DNA of 64,000 nucleotides from Mucilaginibacter gracilis (GCF_003633615.1 NZ_RBKU01000001.1:4030001-4094000); one strand, 5' to 3'. Counted from the first letter of the stretch, positions 33,722-42,377 are shown. Translations and numbers: made by a program. Notes: a model not told the origin generated them from the letters alone.

Positions 33722-33916
33722 TTCCTTCAGGGCAAAATAACGAACTACTTTTTTCAATAGATATTTTATTGCTATTTTGCCCTTTAATAACTAATTGAAG
33801 TGTTGGAACTATAACAGGTTTATTTAATTTTCAATGATTGATTTATCAGAAAGACCCACATTTGGGTTAACTAATAGTTACTTTTGGTGTGTTTTATCCA
33901 GTTACAATAGAAATCA
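33722..33916. other. intergenic stretch before the 79-bp inverted repeat
   Basis: AT-rich, with a GGGCAAAATAAC...GCTATTTTGCCC inverted pair just after the 149-aa gene that could act as a terminator. Nothing else I can support. Confidence 0.4.
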
Positions 33917-33995
33917 GATTTTTAGTTGGTTGCAACTACGAATTTTCGGCAGCCCGATGGGCTTATAGGTAGTAATTACCCTCTGCGATTATGGC
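33917..33995 (+). repeat. 79-bp inverted repeat, left copy
   Basis: Starts GATTTTTAGTTGGTTGCAAC and ends CTGCGATTATGGC. It matches 39975-40053 on the opposite strand at 78 of 79 positions. The right edge is within the RHS-core DYG codons. Confidence 0.88.
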
Positions 33996-34865
33996 TCGCG
34001 CTTTTACGATCCTGTGATAGCGAGATGGGGACACATTGATCCGAAAGCAGAGTTATATTTCCAGATTACACCTTATGCCTATGCAGCTAATACCCCGGTT
34101 AACGCTATTGACCCTGATGGCCATTTAGTAATTTTCGTGAATGGTCAGCATGCAGGTTCAGGTGGAACTCCTGGGTATTGGGGAGGCTTTAATAGAGCGG
34201 TGCAACAACACTTTAATGATTATAATCAAAATTATGCAGACAATTATGTGTCTGGTGGCTCTACTGATGTTTATATGAAAGGTGCTGTAAATGGTGCATT
34301 ATATATTGATGGAGGATTAGGTGGGTGGAGTAACACGTTCAATCATTGGGGTTCAACACCATCTAATTTGAATGTTGATGATAGATTAGTGGCTGGATAT
34401 GAGCATTCTGGAATTGATGTAGGTGATTTAATAAATAGTTTGCAAAGAACAAATGGTGTTATAACTGAAAGTATTAAAGTTGTAGCTCACAGTATGGGTG
34501 CGGCTTATGCAAGGGGGTTAATTGCTTCAATTGTTGAATATGTTAAAGCGCATCCCGAAGAAACTCGTGGATTAAGTATTACAGAGTATGATTTTGCAGC
34601 ATTCCAGCAAAATGAATTACCTGCACCTGATCAAGGAGTAACACTATATCAATTTGACAATAAAGGTGATGCGGTTGTGGATGGCACATTTGGAAGAATG
34701 AACAATAGCCATCATGCACATGAAAAGGGCCGGGATGAAAAAGGAAGCAATGATAATGTTAACCCCAAAGGCGGGCATTCCATAACGGACTTTATGAAAG
34801 CAGTAAGCGGTCTCGCACCAGGAAAATACAAATATGAAAATGGTCAATTTGTTAAAACAGATTAA
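33969..34865 (+). pseudogene. orphan RHS core plus lipase-like toxin tip (5'-truncated)
   Basis: The frame opens after a stop at 33966 and contains the RHS-associated core end: DYGSRFYDPVIARWGHIDP ... YAYAANTPVNAIDPDGH. This normally follows thousands of bases of YD repeats that are absent here. The only start is GTG at 34014. After the core the ~240-residue tip holds a lipase-type nucleophile elbow, VVAHSMGAAYARGL (Ser160 from the GTG), typical of alpha/beta-hydrolase toxins. A small three-helix membrane protein, a probable immunity factor, follows. It is either a silent tip cassette awaiting recombination into an RHS gene or a decayed remnant. Confidence 0.7.
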
Positions 34866-34868
34866 TTT

Positions 34869-35228
34869 ATGATTATGCAAGACACACCCCGAAGAAATAT
34901 AATAGTAAGACTTTCAAGCAATCCAATGGGCGTTTATTTATTATGGTTCATTGCATTATTACTTTTTTGCATTATAGGGATTCCAATATTAAGATTAAGC
35001 ATGGGTCATGCTGATGGCGAACAAGTGCCATTAACACTTTTAGGACACACAGCGAATATAGCAGTCATTGGTCTTATATTAATCAGCTTAGTGTCCCCAA
35101 TTTTATATTGGGGATGGTATAAAAAATATATGTTTATTCCTTTAATCATTCCAATACTTTTAATCGGCCTGTTAGGTTATTGGTTAATAGATATATATAT
35201 ATCTAATGGGCATCATTTCCCATTGTAA
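34869..35228 (+). CDS. three-helix membrane protein, candidate immunity protein
   Basis: 119 aa; the ATG at 34869 is 3 bp after the toxin-tip stop. Three membrane helices (GVYLLWFIALLLFCIIGIPIL, NIAVIGLILISLVSPILYWGWY, FIPLIIPILLIGLLGYWLI). Tip toxins that attack lipids are often paired with membrane immunity proteins, and this gene is in the right place. There is no sequence-level family match that I can name. Confidence 0.6.
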   Translation: MIMQDTPRRNIIVRLSSNPMGVYLLWFIALLLFCIIGIPILRLSMGHADGEQVPLTLLGHTANIAVIGLILISLVSPILYWGWYKKYMFIPLIIPILLIGLLGYWLIDIYISNGHHFPL

Positions 35229-35250
35229 ACATAAACGTAACTTTTAGAGC

Positions 35251-35445
35251 ATGAAAAATCTAATCTTACTACTGTTGCTAAACTTGGCTTTTACAGCCGA
35301 GGCGCAAACTGCGCAGCAAGATAGCGCTCACCGGCAATATCATCTTATGCGTAAAAAAGACCCTAAGCAAAATAATCCCTATGCTTTTGCTGATAGTACA
35401 AAGACTAAGAAAGCACCGGTAAAGCCCAAGAAAAAAACAAGCTAA
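35251..35445 (+). CDS. small exported Lys-rich protein
   Basis: 64 aa. The signal peptide (MKNLILLLLLNLAFTAEAQ) is followed by a short Lys/Pro-rich tail (KKAPVKPKKKTS). Lies 22 bp after the membrane protein gene and ends at a good terminator. The function is unknown. Confidence 0.6.
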   Translation: MKNLILLLLLNLAFTAEAQTAQQDSAHRQYHLMRKKDPKQNNPYAFADSTKTKKAPVKPKKKTS

Positions 35446-35451
35446 ATGAAG

Positions 35452-35478
35452 AAGCCGCCCGAATGGGCGGCTTTCTTG
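35452..35478 (+). terminator. terminator after toxin/immunity cluster
   Basis: AAGCCGCCC-GAAT-GGGCGGCTT followed by TCTTGTT. It lies between the small exported protein and the convergent XRE gene. Confidence 0.8.
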
Positions 35479-35877
35479 TTATATCATATTAAGGGCGTGG
35501 GCTAAAGTATCTTTCAATCTCTTTTTGGACACCAATGCATCGAGTATTGAAAAGAAAGCTGACTTTTCCTTTTCTTCAAGCTGATCTACTAAAGCCAGCT
35601 TTTCAAAGATGGATTTATCGTAAGAGTTTACCTCTTTAAATATATCATCCGCATTAACCAGCTCAACAAGGCCAACACCTAATGCCTTGGCTATCTTTTC
35701 AATAGTAGAGAAAGACGGGTCGGTTTTACCATTCTCAATACGTGAGAATTGTGCCTGATCCATTTCAAGCGCCAGTGCCACTTCCTTTTGTGAAAGGTTC
35801 TTAGCTGTTCTTGTTTTCTTTATTTGCTCTCCAATGTCCATGTAATGCCCAATAGCACATCTAATTTCGTCATTCAT
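35479..35877 (-). CDS. XRE-family helix-turn-helix regulator
   Basis: 132 aa. A HTH_3 domain occupies residues ~18-72: IKKTRTAKNLSQKEVALALEMDQAQFSRIENGKTDPSFSTIEKIAKALG. A helical C-terminus follows (LEEKEKSAFFSILDALVSKKRL). It is divergent from the AAA+/recombinase genes and probably controls them. A perfect palindrome CCAAGCGCTTGG lies in the intervening 287 bp. Confidence 0.9.
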   Translation of the reverse strand: MNDEIRCAIGHYMDIGEQIKKTRTAKNLSQKEVALALEMDQAQFSRIENGKTDPSFSTIEKIAKALGVGLVELVNADDIFKEVNSYDKSIFEKLALVDQLEEKEKSAFFSILDALVSKKRLKDTLAHALNMI

Positions 35878-36164
35878 GCTTGATTATTCAAGCCTTTGCG
35901 ATAATCTCCACTTTGTTTGTTGACTAATAAATCATATTGGCCATATTGTGTAAAAGTAGCATTCTTTAGCAGTCCAAGCGCTTGGTTTCATTGAAAAGGC
36001 CTAATCTTATTGTTTATCAAGTGTTTTGTCTAATGTAAAGACAAGCGTTAATAACATTAATCTAAAGGTTACTTGACTTTAACAATAAAATACATCGATG
36101 AATTTGATAAATAAATCAAATATTGTAGTTTTAGCAGTTGTTAAATATGCCATAAAGTTTATTC
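35878..36164. other. divergent control region between XRE and AAA+ genes
   Basis: Contains the palindrome CCAAGCGCTTGG (35974-35985) and a TTGTCT/AGACAA inverted pair further right. These are candidate operators for the XRE protein. No ORF supported. Confidence 0.5.
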
Positions 36165-37781
36165 ATGAAAAAACCTATAGGTCTTATCACAGACAACCCG
36201 GAGTTACTATTGTACTTAGACGGCAAATTACACATTACTGTATTGGGCGGCATTAAGCTGACCGGCTTTGACCGTTTAAAGGTTACGCTTAAACTGGTGA
36301 ACACAGATGATAAGCTTAACGTCTTTCGCCACAACTTAGATCTTTACAATAGCATCCAGGCCGAGCAGCTGATCGAGAAATCAGCCGATGCGCTAAACAT
36401 CGGCACCCGTGAGATCAGCACGGCCATAACCGGGCTGACCACCTCTTTAGAACAATACCGTTCCGAACGTTTGGAGGCCATGAAGCCCAAACAACCCGAA
36501 AAGAAACAGCTATCAGAAGCCGAGCGCAAAGCGGCCATAGCTTACTTGAAAAACCCTGATCTGCTGGGCAGAACCAAGCAGGCTATCGGCCAAAGCGGTA
36601 TCGTAGGCGAAGAAACCAATGCCCTGATCGCCTATCTCATTTACACCTCAAGAACCCGTGAAAATCCTTTACACCTGTTATGCCTGGGCGCAAGCGGCAC
36701 AGGCAAGACCTGGTTACAGGAGAAAGTGGGCGAGCTGATACCCGAAGAAGATAAACTGGAGATCACCACGCTTAGCGTAAACGCTTTTTACTACTTCGGT
36801 AAGGATGAACTGAAATATAAGCTGTTATTGCTCGAAGACATGGACGGCGCAGAGGATGTACTGTACCCGATCAGGGAACTGCAAAGCAAGCGTAAGATCA
36901 GCAAAACAGTAACGCTGAAAGACAGCAAGGGCAACCCAAAAACCATCACCCTGCAAGTGGAGGGACCTGTTTGTATCAGCGGCTGCACCACGAGGGAGCA
37001 GATGTATGAAGACAATGCGAACCGCTGCATCCTGCTTTATATGGATAACAGTCCCGAGCAGGATGTAAAAATCATGGATTACCAGCGTAAAATGAGCGCA
37101 GGCCTGATTGACCGGTACGCAGAAAAGAAAGTACGGGAGCAGCTTAAAAACGTGCAGCGCCTGTTAAAACCTGTTAGTGTTAAAAATCCTTACGCCCCTT
37201 ACCTGCAACTGCCGGAGGCTGTTTTTAAGCCCCGGCGCACCATGCTTTTATTGCTGTTATTCACGGAAACTATTACTTACTACCACCAGTATCAAAGGGA
37301 ACTGAAAACCGACGAGGACACCGGGGAGCAGTATATTGAAACCACCATCGAGGACATACAGGCCGCTTTTAGCTTACTGGAAACCACCTTACTTAAAAAG
37401 AGCGATGAGTTAAACGATGCCTGCCGGGACTTCTTTGAAAAGCTTAAAACCTACCTGAAAGAAAAGGATACCGACACCTTTTACAGCAAGGAAGTACGGG
37501 CTGCATTCCGTTTAAGCCCAAGCAGTATAGGCCGATACCTGTATGAACTGGAACGGATGGGCTATATCAAAATCGCCAAAGGAAGCCGTTACAAAGGCTT
37601 TGAGTATAAAATACAAAGTTGGAACGACCTCGAAAACTTAGCAAACGATGCGCAAAGCATGGTTAAATCTATCCTTGAAAACATCCAGTTAGTAACCCGT
37701 ATCCCACCAGTAACCCAAAGCCTTAATGGGTTACATAAAATGCAGAAAATCAGCGGAGAACGACCAGTAACCCACGAGTAA
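36165..37781 (+). CDS. AAA+ ATPase of the tandem-recombinase module
   Basis: 538 aa. Walker A is GASGTGKT (Lys181) and Walker B is LLLLEDMDG (Glu224-Asp225). An arginine-bearing segment (ISGCTTREQMYEDNANRCILL) fits sensor or Arg-finger roles. The C-terminal ~100 residues include a winged-helix-like part (VRAAFRLSPSSIGRYLYELERMGYIKIAKG). It resembles primase/helicase-like ATPases that accompany paired recombinases in Bacteroidota. It starts the recombinase operon: the next gene begins 6 bp after its stop. Confidence 0.82.
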   Translation: MKKPIGLITDNPELLLYLDGKLHITVLGGIKLTGFDRLKVTLKLVNTDDKLNVFRHNLDLYNSIQAEQLIEKSADALNIGTREISTAITGLTTSLEQYRSERLEAMKPKQPEKKQLSEAERKAAIAYLKNPDLLGRTKQAIGQSGIVGEETNALIAYLIYTSRTRENPLHLLCLGASGTGKTWLQEKVGELIPEEDKLEITTLSVNAFYYFGKDELKYKLLLLEDMDGAEDVLYPIRELQSKRKISKTVTLKDSKGNPKTITLQVEGPVCISGCTTREQMYEDNANRCILLYMDNSPEQDVKIMDYQRKMSAGLIDRYAEKKVREQLKNVQRLLKPVSVKNPYAPYLQLPEAVFKPRRTMLLLLLFTETITYYHQYQRELKTDEDTGEQYIETTIEDIQAAFSLLETTLLKKSDELNDACRDFFEKLKTYLKEKDTDTFYSKEVRAAFRLSPSSIGRYLYELERMGYIKIAKGSRYKGFEYKIQSWNDLENLANDAQSMVKSILENIQLVTRIPPVTQSLNGLHKMQKISGERPVTHE

Positions 37782-37787
37782 CAGAAA

Positions 37788-38681
37788 ATGCAAGGCACCC
37801 TTTATAATCCGCTTTATATCCGCCTGCAGGCAGGCTTTAGCCAATGGCTGCGCATCCTCAACTTTGAACCGAGCAGCCCACGGGATATGCCTAAAATCCT
37901 CACCGAGTTCCTGATCTATCTGCAAGATCACAACTGCCATCGTCCGCACGACATACAACAGGAGCATTTGAAAAAATACATGGAACACCTGCATGAGCGG
38001 CCAAGCAAAACAGCCGCCGGTGCGATCAGCCTCAACTATATCCGCAAGCACTTGCAGGTAATCCGCAAGTTCAGCCGTTACCTTACCGAAAGCGGACAGG
38101 AAAGCTTTACGGTGAAACTGCGCATCAAAGGCAAAAGCACCAACGTGAAGTGTATTCTTAACATGGCAGAGATCAGCAGCTTATACGAAGCGGTCAAAGA
38201 TGATACGTTGGGTTTGCGGGATAAAGCGATACTGGCCTTGTATTACGGTTGCGGCCTGCGTAAAAACGAGGGTGCCAATATCAATGTTAAAGACATCCTG
38301 TTAGATAAAGACCTGGTTTACGTTCGTAAGGGCAAAGGCTACAAAGAGCGTTACGTACCGCTTGCAGGTACAGGAAAAGCCGATTTGGAGAACTATATCC
38401 TTTATGGCCGTCCGCTTTTGGCAACTGATAAAAAAGAGGATGCTTTGTTATTGAACGTAAACGGCACACGTTTAAGCGGCCACATGGCCTATGAACGGCT
38501 ACAAAAGTTAAAGGCCATAGCGAAGATAAAAAAGCCCGCAGGCTTGCATACCCTGCGCCATAGCATTGCCAGTCATTTGCTGCATTCAGGTATGGCTTTG
38601 GAACAGATCCAGCGCTTTTTAGGGCATAGCAGCATGGAAAGCACACAGATCTACACGCACTTGAAGCATGAACAAATATAA
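37788..38681 (+). CDS. tyrosine recombinase, first of tandem pair
   Basis: 297 aa. A SAM-like N-terminal domain is followed by a complete catalytic set: YYGCGLRKNEGANI (Arg region), LHTLRHSIASHLL (His-x-x-Arg), RFLGHSSMESTQIYTH (His and Tyr). It overlaps the next gene by 14 bp. This is a TnpA-like recombinase of a Tn554-type or related element. Confidence 0.9.
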   Translation: MQGTLYNPLYIRLQAGFSQWLRILNFEPSSPRDMPKILTEFLIYLQDHNCHRPHDIQQEHLKKYMEHLHERPSKTAAGAISLNYIRKHLQVIRKFSRYLTESGQESFTVKLRIKGKSTNVKCILNMAEISSLYEAVKDDTLGLRDKAILALYYGCGLRKNEGANINVKDILLDKDLVYVRKGKGYKERYVPLAGTGKADLENYILYGRPLLATDKKEDALLLNVNGTRLSGHMAYERLQKLKAIAKIKKPAGLHTLRHSIASHLLHSGMALEQIQRFLGHSSMESTQIYTHLKHEQI

Positions 38682-39627
38682 GTTTGCCCCCGCAATACTG
38701 GCAGCTTTAGAGCCTTTCAAAGCTTATTTACAACAGGAACATTATGGCAAAGGCTATATCCGTCAGCATAAAAACTATGCAGGCATATTCCTGGAATGGG
38801 CAGAGGAAGAAAGCCTTGCAGTCGAACAGGTTACCCATGCGGATATATTGGAGTTTGCAGACCAGCTTAAACAAAACGGCGATAGTATCCGGCTAATCAA
38901 CCGGGTGATGCTTGCCGTAAGGTATTACTTTAACTGGCTGCAACAGGATGGACAGGCAGGTTATAATCCCGCAGCCGGGATTATTCTGAAAGGCACGATC
39001 AGGCATATTCCGCATGACCTGTTAACGTTGCCCGAACTGGAAGTACTTTATGAAAGTTACCCGGTAAAAGACGAACGAACCCATCGCAATAAGGTGATTG
39101 TAGGCTTATTGGTTTACCAGGCATTGACGAGGGAAGAACTGGAAACCCTGCGCCCTGAACACCTAAAATTGAGGGAGGGCAAAATACATATACCGCCCAC
39201 CGGCAAACTGAATAGCCGGGAACTTGGTTTGCAGCCCCATCAAATCTTAGACTTGCAGGAATATCTATTGGTCGTGCGGCCTAAGATACTGGCTGAACGT
39301 ATGGCCGAGCGTTCTGGCAGAAAGCCGGACAAATATAAAGCGGTGGAAGATGTACACCGGCTTTTTGTCACGATGAATGGGCAGGACACGATCAAAGCCA
39401 GCTTGCTGCACCTCAACTATGCTTTACGAAAGATAAATCCTAAATATAAACATGGGATGCAGATCAGGCAGAGCGTAATAACTGAATGGCTGAAAGATAA
39501 GAACCTGCGAACGGTGCAATACATGGCGGGCCACCGCTATATCAGCAGCACAGAGCGCTACAAGACCAATAATCTTGAAGACTTGAAAGATGCACTTAAC
39601 AAGCACCATCCGTTAAACCTTTCCTAA
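38668..39627 (+). CDS. tyrosine recombinase, second of tandem pair (degenerate active site)
   Basis: 319 aa with the same two-domain layout. The region matching the HxxRH signature reads MQIRQSVITEWL, so the first His is Met and the His after Arg is Gln. GHRYISSTERYKT retains His and Tyr. The incomplete catalytic set suggests a non-catalytic or altered partner of the first recombinase, as in TnpA/TnpB pairs. Translation is probably coupled by the 14-bp overlap. Confidence 0.86.
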   Translation: MNKYKFAPAILAALEPFKAYLQQEHYGKGYIRQHKNYAGIFLEWAEEESLAVEQVTHADILEFADQLKQNGDSIRLINRVMLAVRYYFNWLQQDGQAGYNPAAGIILKGTIRHIPHDLLTLPELEVLYESYPVKDERTHRNKVIVGLLVYQALTREELETLRPEHLKLREGKIHIPPTGKLNSRELGLQPHQILDLQEYLLVVRPKILAERMAERSGRKPDKYKAVEDVHRLFVTMNGQDTIKASLLHLNYALRKINPKYKHGMQIRQSVITEWLKDKNLRTVQYMAGHRYISSTERYKTNNLEDLKDALNKHHPLNLS

Positions 39628-39957
39628 TCATCAAGGGTTCAGGTGATCTTCTGTTAAGCAACCAAAAGCGGGAGAAGACAGGGCCGTCAAGGGAACGTGG
39701 AATAAATTGCCTTGTGGGTGAATGGCCCAGCGGGTTTATGCCGCGAAAGTCCCTTTACTGCCCTGGCTTCGGAGGCTACCTTTGCTGTAACAGATGATTA
39801 ACCAACCACGGCCACCCGGCAATAAAACTACCAACAAACGCCGCCTTGCAAATGAAAAACTAACGCTTATCTTTACCCTAACGAACGTTCTTTATGGCAC
39901 CGAAAAAGTGCAAAACGGAAAACAGCCAAAAACGTAAAAACTTTATGGTAGCCAATA
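39628..39957 (+). other. GC-rich structured stretch after the recombinase pair
   Basis: No ORF supported. It contains several short pairings (GCGG/CCGC around 39728-39743, a CTTCGGAG loop near 39767, CAAGG/CCTTG near 39690 and 39711) and is richer in G+C than its surroundings. It may be the recombination end of the module or a structured RNA. Confidence 0.4.
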
Positions 39958-39984
39958 CGATTATGGCGCAAAGCGCCATAATCG
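39958..39984. repeat. 12-bp perfect hairpin at the module's right edge
   Basis: CGATTATGGCGC-AAA-GCGCCATAATCG. Its right arm overlaps the first bases of the right 79-bp repeat. Confidence 0.85.
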
Positions 39985-40053
39985 CAGAGGGTAATTACTA
40001 CCTATAAGCCCATCGGGCTGCCGAAAATTCGTAGTTGTAACCAACTAAAAATC
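39975..40053 (-). repeat. 79-bp inverted repeat, right copy
   Basis: The reverse complement matches 33917-33995 at 78 of 79 positions. Weaker similarity continues beyond after a 28-bp insertion (GATTTCTAT at 40082). Confidence 0.88.
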
Positions 40054-40192
40054 CCGGTAAATTTTCTTAAAAGTTAAATTAGATTTCTATCGTTTAATGA
40101 GTTTTTTACCAACAATCAGTTAACTTACCGATATAAGCTTTTGGCTTACTTGCCTCTTATCCATATAAAGGGATTTGAATAAATTAAACTTA

Positions 40193-40714
40193 TTACACAA
40201 TCCACGGCAAGATCGCTTTATTTTTAGCCAGTGAATAAGGAATAACGGTTAAAGAATGAACATTATAAATAGCCAATATAGGCTTCAACATGATTCTTAG
40301 TTCATCCTGAATAAACTGTAACCATGTTTCCTGACCAGGCAGAACATTAATTAAATGTACCAGCTTAAAAATGGTTTGATCAGTAATTCCCTGAACTATG
40401 CAGGAGTTGGTGTTTGACCTGTCAGTTTCCAACATGCAAAGTGTATGCAAAGTCTTTTTATACAGTTCGTCTATCCAATATTTAACAATCCCACCACTTG
40501 ATAAATCCTGCTGTAAAAATTTTGCATTGCTGGGGTCATCAAATGCTTTTAATTCCACGCACCAAAGCGTATTCAAAGTAGTATCCAACCAGCAAATATC
40601 CATTTCTTTGACAGAATGAGCACTGATGACTTTATACGCCGCGCAATTGCCAAAAAAGAAATAATTATTATCTGGAAAATGCACTTGAACACCATTTTCT
40701 GAATGCGGCATCAT
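40193..40714 (-). CDS. PD-(D/E)XK-like nuclease partner of the AAA ATPase
   Basis: 173 aa. Asp39 and Glu54-x-Lys56 in MDICWLD...LWCVELKAF give a D-x14-ExK signature of PD-(D/E)XK endonucleases. Helical C-terminus (ETWLQFIQDELRIMLKPIL). No close family comes to mind. Its start overlaps the ATPase stop by 4 bp, so the two are translationally coupled and probably act together. ATPase plus small nuclease pairs are a common anti-phage layout (Septu, Gabija and PARIS are analogous, not identical). Confidence 0.68.
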   Translation of the reverse strand: MMPHSENGVQVHFPDNNYFFFGNCAAYKVISAHSVKEMDICWLDTTLNTLWCVELKAFDDPSNAKFLQQDLSSGGIVKYWIDELYKKTLHTLCMLETDRSNTNSCIVQGITDQTIFKLVHLINVLPGQETWLQFIQDELRIMLKPILAIYNVHSLTVIPYSLAKNKAILPWIV

Positions 40715-41775
40715 ATTCCTAAAGAATTTATAATTTCTTCATTAAACATGGCTAAGGCCTCATCGATGATCTGATTTTCAGGCAAACCATCTTTCATATT
40801 GCCCAATGTATAACCGATAGGCTGGCCTTGAACTTTATTTAAAGAAAAGCAATTGATGTCGGTATTGTCCCTTTTGGCGATAATGGCCAATTGTTTAATG
40901 AGGAAATAATTATGTGTTGTGATAAAAATCTGTACCCCAGCCTTACTCATCAATACGATCATTTCAGCAAGGTTACGGACAGCTTTGGGGTGCAAAGCTG
41001 TTTCCGGCTCATCCATAAACAATACTGTATTTTTTCTTAGCTTTCTGTTTTTAATCAGGGTAGTAAGAATGCCGATTTTTTTGATCCCCTCAGCCGTCAA
41101 CGGCATACTAAATTCAGTCTTGCCCTTTTTAAATATAAAAGGATTGTCTTTTGGCCCTTGTGTAATGACACCTTCAAATAATGCTTCAAGATCGCTATTT
41201 ACATTTCTCAATTCCGAGTTAACATTGCCCTGTTGGGTAGGAACCCGAAGGTCGAGAATAAGGTCGTAATAGGTATCATCAAATCCTATCATGTTGTATT
41301 GCTCCCTGGTCAATGCGATAGCATCGAATGCAGTTAAAACCTCTTTTGCCGGGATAAAAAGCGCATTATATTGATCAGCGAAACTTTCTATATGGTTGTT
41401 TTCAGTACAGTCTACAATACTGTTTGTCGTGGTTTCACCAAAGGAAAACTGTATCTGTTGCTTACTTTTTCCCTCATAAGTGATATTAACACTCAGCTTT
41501 TCACCCGACCCTTTGGTAACTAATTCACCCAATCCGTTTTTACGGGGCTGAAAAGTATTGATGAGTTTTTCTGAAAGTAATCTTTTATAAGGTGATGGGT
41601 TGTGCGCGTTTTTTTGGGTAAAGTCTTCCAGTGACTTAGAGATACCATAAAATAATTTTAATATAGCAGTCTTACCGCTATCATTTGCACCAATGATAAC
41701 ATTCACATTTGTCAACCTTTTGGCCTCAAAGTTTTTAAACCCGAAGAAGTTCTTTATGGTGATGGTTTTGATCAT
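40711..41775 (-). CDS. AAA ATPase (OLD/RecF-like, AAA_15 type)
   Basis: 354 aa. It starts IKTITIKNFFGFKNFEAKRL, followed by Walker A GANDSGKT (Lys35). Walker B is VLFMDEPETALHPKAV (Asp255-Glu256), and ITTHNYFLIKQL is the H-switch. This is the ABC-ATPase head layout of OLD, RecF and AAA_15 proteins. No TOPRIM domain is fused; the nuclease function is probably supplied by the adjacent 173-aa protein. An XRE gene lies 33 bp upstream, in the same direction. Confidence 0.9.
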   Translation of the reverse strand: MIKTITIKNFFGFKNFEAKRLTNVNVIIGANDSGKTAILKLFYGISKSLEDFTQKNAHNPSPYKRLLSEKLINTFQPRKNGLGELVTKGSGEKLSVNITYEGKSKQQIQFSFGETTTNSIVDCTENNHIESFADQYNALFIPAKEVLTAFDAIALTREQYNMIGFDDTYYDLILDLRVPTQQGNVNSELRNVNSDLEALFEGVITQGPKDNPFIFKKGKTEFSMPLTAEGIKKIGILTTLIKNRKLRKNTVLFMDEPETALHPKAVRNLAEMIVLMSKAGVQIFITTHNYFLIKQLAIIAKRDNTDINCFSLNKVQGQPIGYTLGNMKDGLPENQIIDEALAMFNEEIINSLGI

Positions 41776-41808
41776 TTTATTTAGTTAAAACGTTTCCTAA
41801 CAGTTGAA

Positions 41809-42123
41809 CTACCCTTTACTTTTGTTTTTCAAATTCTTTTGGCGTTCGGCCTTTTGCTTGGCATCATATTCAGTTTGGGCAAGTTCTGCCGCTGAAAGGC
41901 CTGGCGGCCAATCTAAAGTTGCAATATGCAGGTCTTGTAGATTGGTTTTGGTTAGCTGTGCGATCTTGTACAAATTATCAGGCTTGGGTTGAATTTCATT
42001 ATTGCACCATCTTGAAACAGTTTCCGCTTTTACGCCCATTAACTCAGCTAAAACCTTGTTATCTATTCCTTTATCTGCAAGCACAGCCCCAATTCTGTAA
42101 ATCTTATTTTTGTTTCCGCTCAT
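41809..42123 (-). CDS. XRE-family regulator of the ATPase/nuclease operon
   Basis: 104 aa. The HTH reads IGAVLADKGIDNKVLAELMGVKAETVSRWCNNEIQPKPDNLYKIAQLTKTNLQDL. It has a Lys-rich C-terminus. First gene of a three-gene operon. A -7 box (TATATTTG on the minus strand, 42140-42147) is 17 bp upstream of its ATG, and repeated TTGATTTATTNAG motifs lie beyond it. Confidence 0.88.
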   Translation of the reverse strand: MSGNKNKIYRIGAVLADKGIDNKVLAELMGVKAETVSRWCNNEIQPKPDNLYKIAQLTKTNLQDLHIATLDWPPGLSAAELAQTEYDAKQKAERQKNLKNKSKG

Positions 42124-42139
42124 TAACTGTTTATTCCAT

Positions 42140-42147
42140 CAAATATA
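42140..42147 (-). promoter_or_regulatory. -7 box of the XRE-ATPase-nuclease operon
   Basis: TATATTTG on the minus strand matches TAnnTTTG exactly, 17 bp before the start codon of the XRE gene. Confidence 0.55.
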
Positions 42148-42182
42148 AATTAAAATTAAATCTCTGAAAATCAAGTATTTAT

Positions 42183-42262
42183 AATTCTTATTGAATCAAT
42201 TAAATGATTTATTGAGTATATTAATTGATTTATTAAGTCAATTAATTATATTTGTTAAAGGG
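42183..42262. promoter_or_regulatory. AT-rich repeated motif upstream of the XRE operon
   Basis: TTGATTTATTAAGTCAAT-type half-sites recur (TGATTTATTGAG near 42208, TTGATTTATTAAG near 42226), partly palindromic. These are candidate operators for the XRE protein. Confidence 0.4.
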
Positions 42263-42377
42263 AATTATTTTGTCATTATGTGATCCAATCGGTCAAATAA
42301 ATGATGTATTGATATAGATCCCAGAATAGAATTGATGATTTTGCGAATACTTTAAAATGAAATTAAAGCATTCGCTT

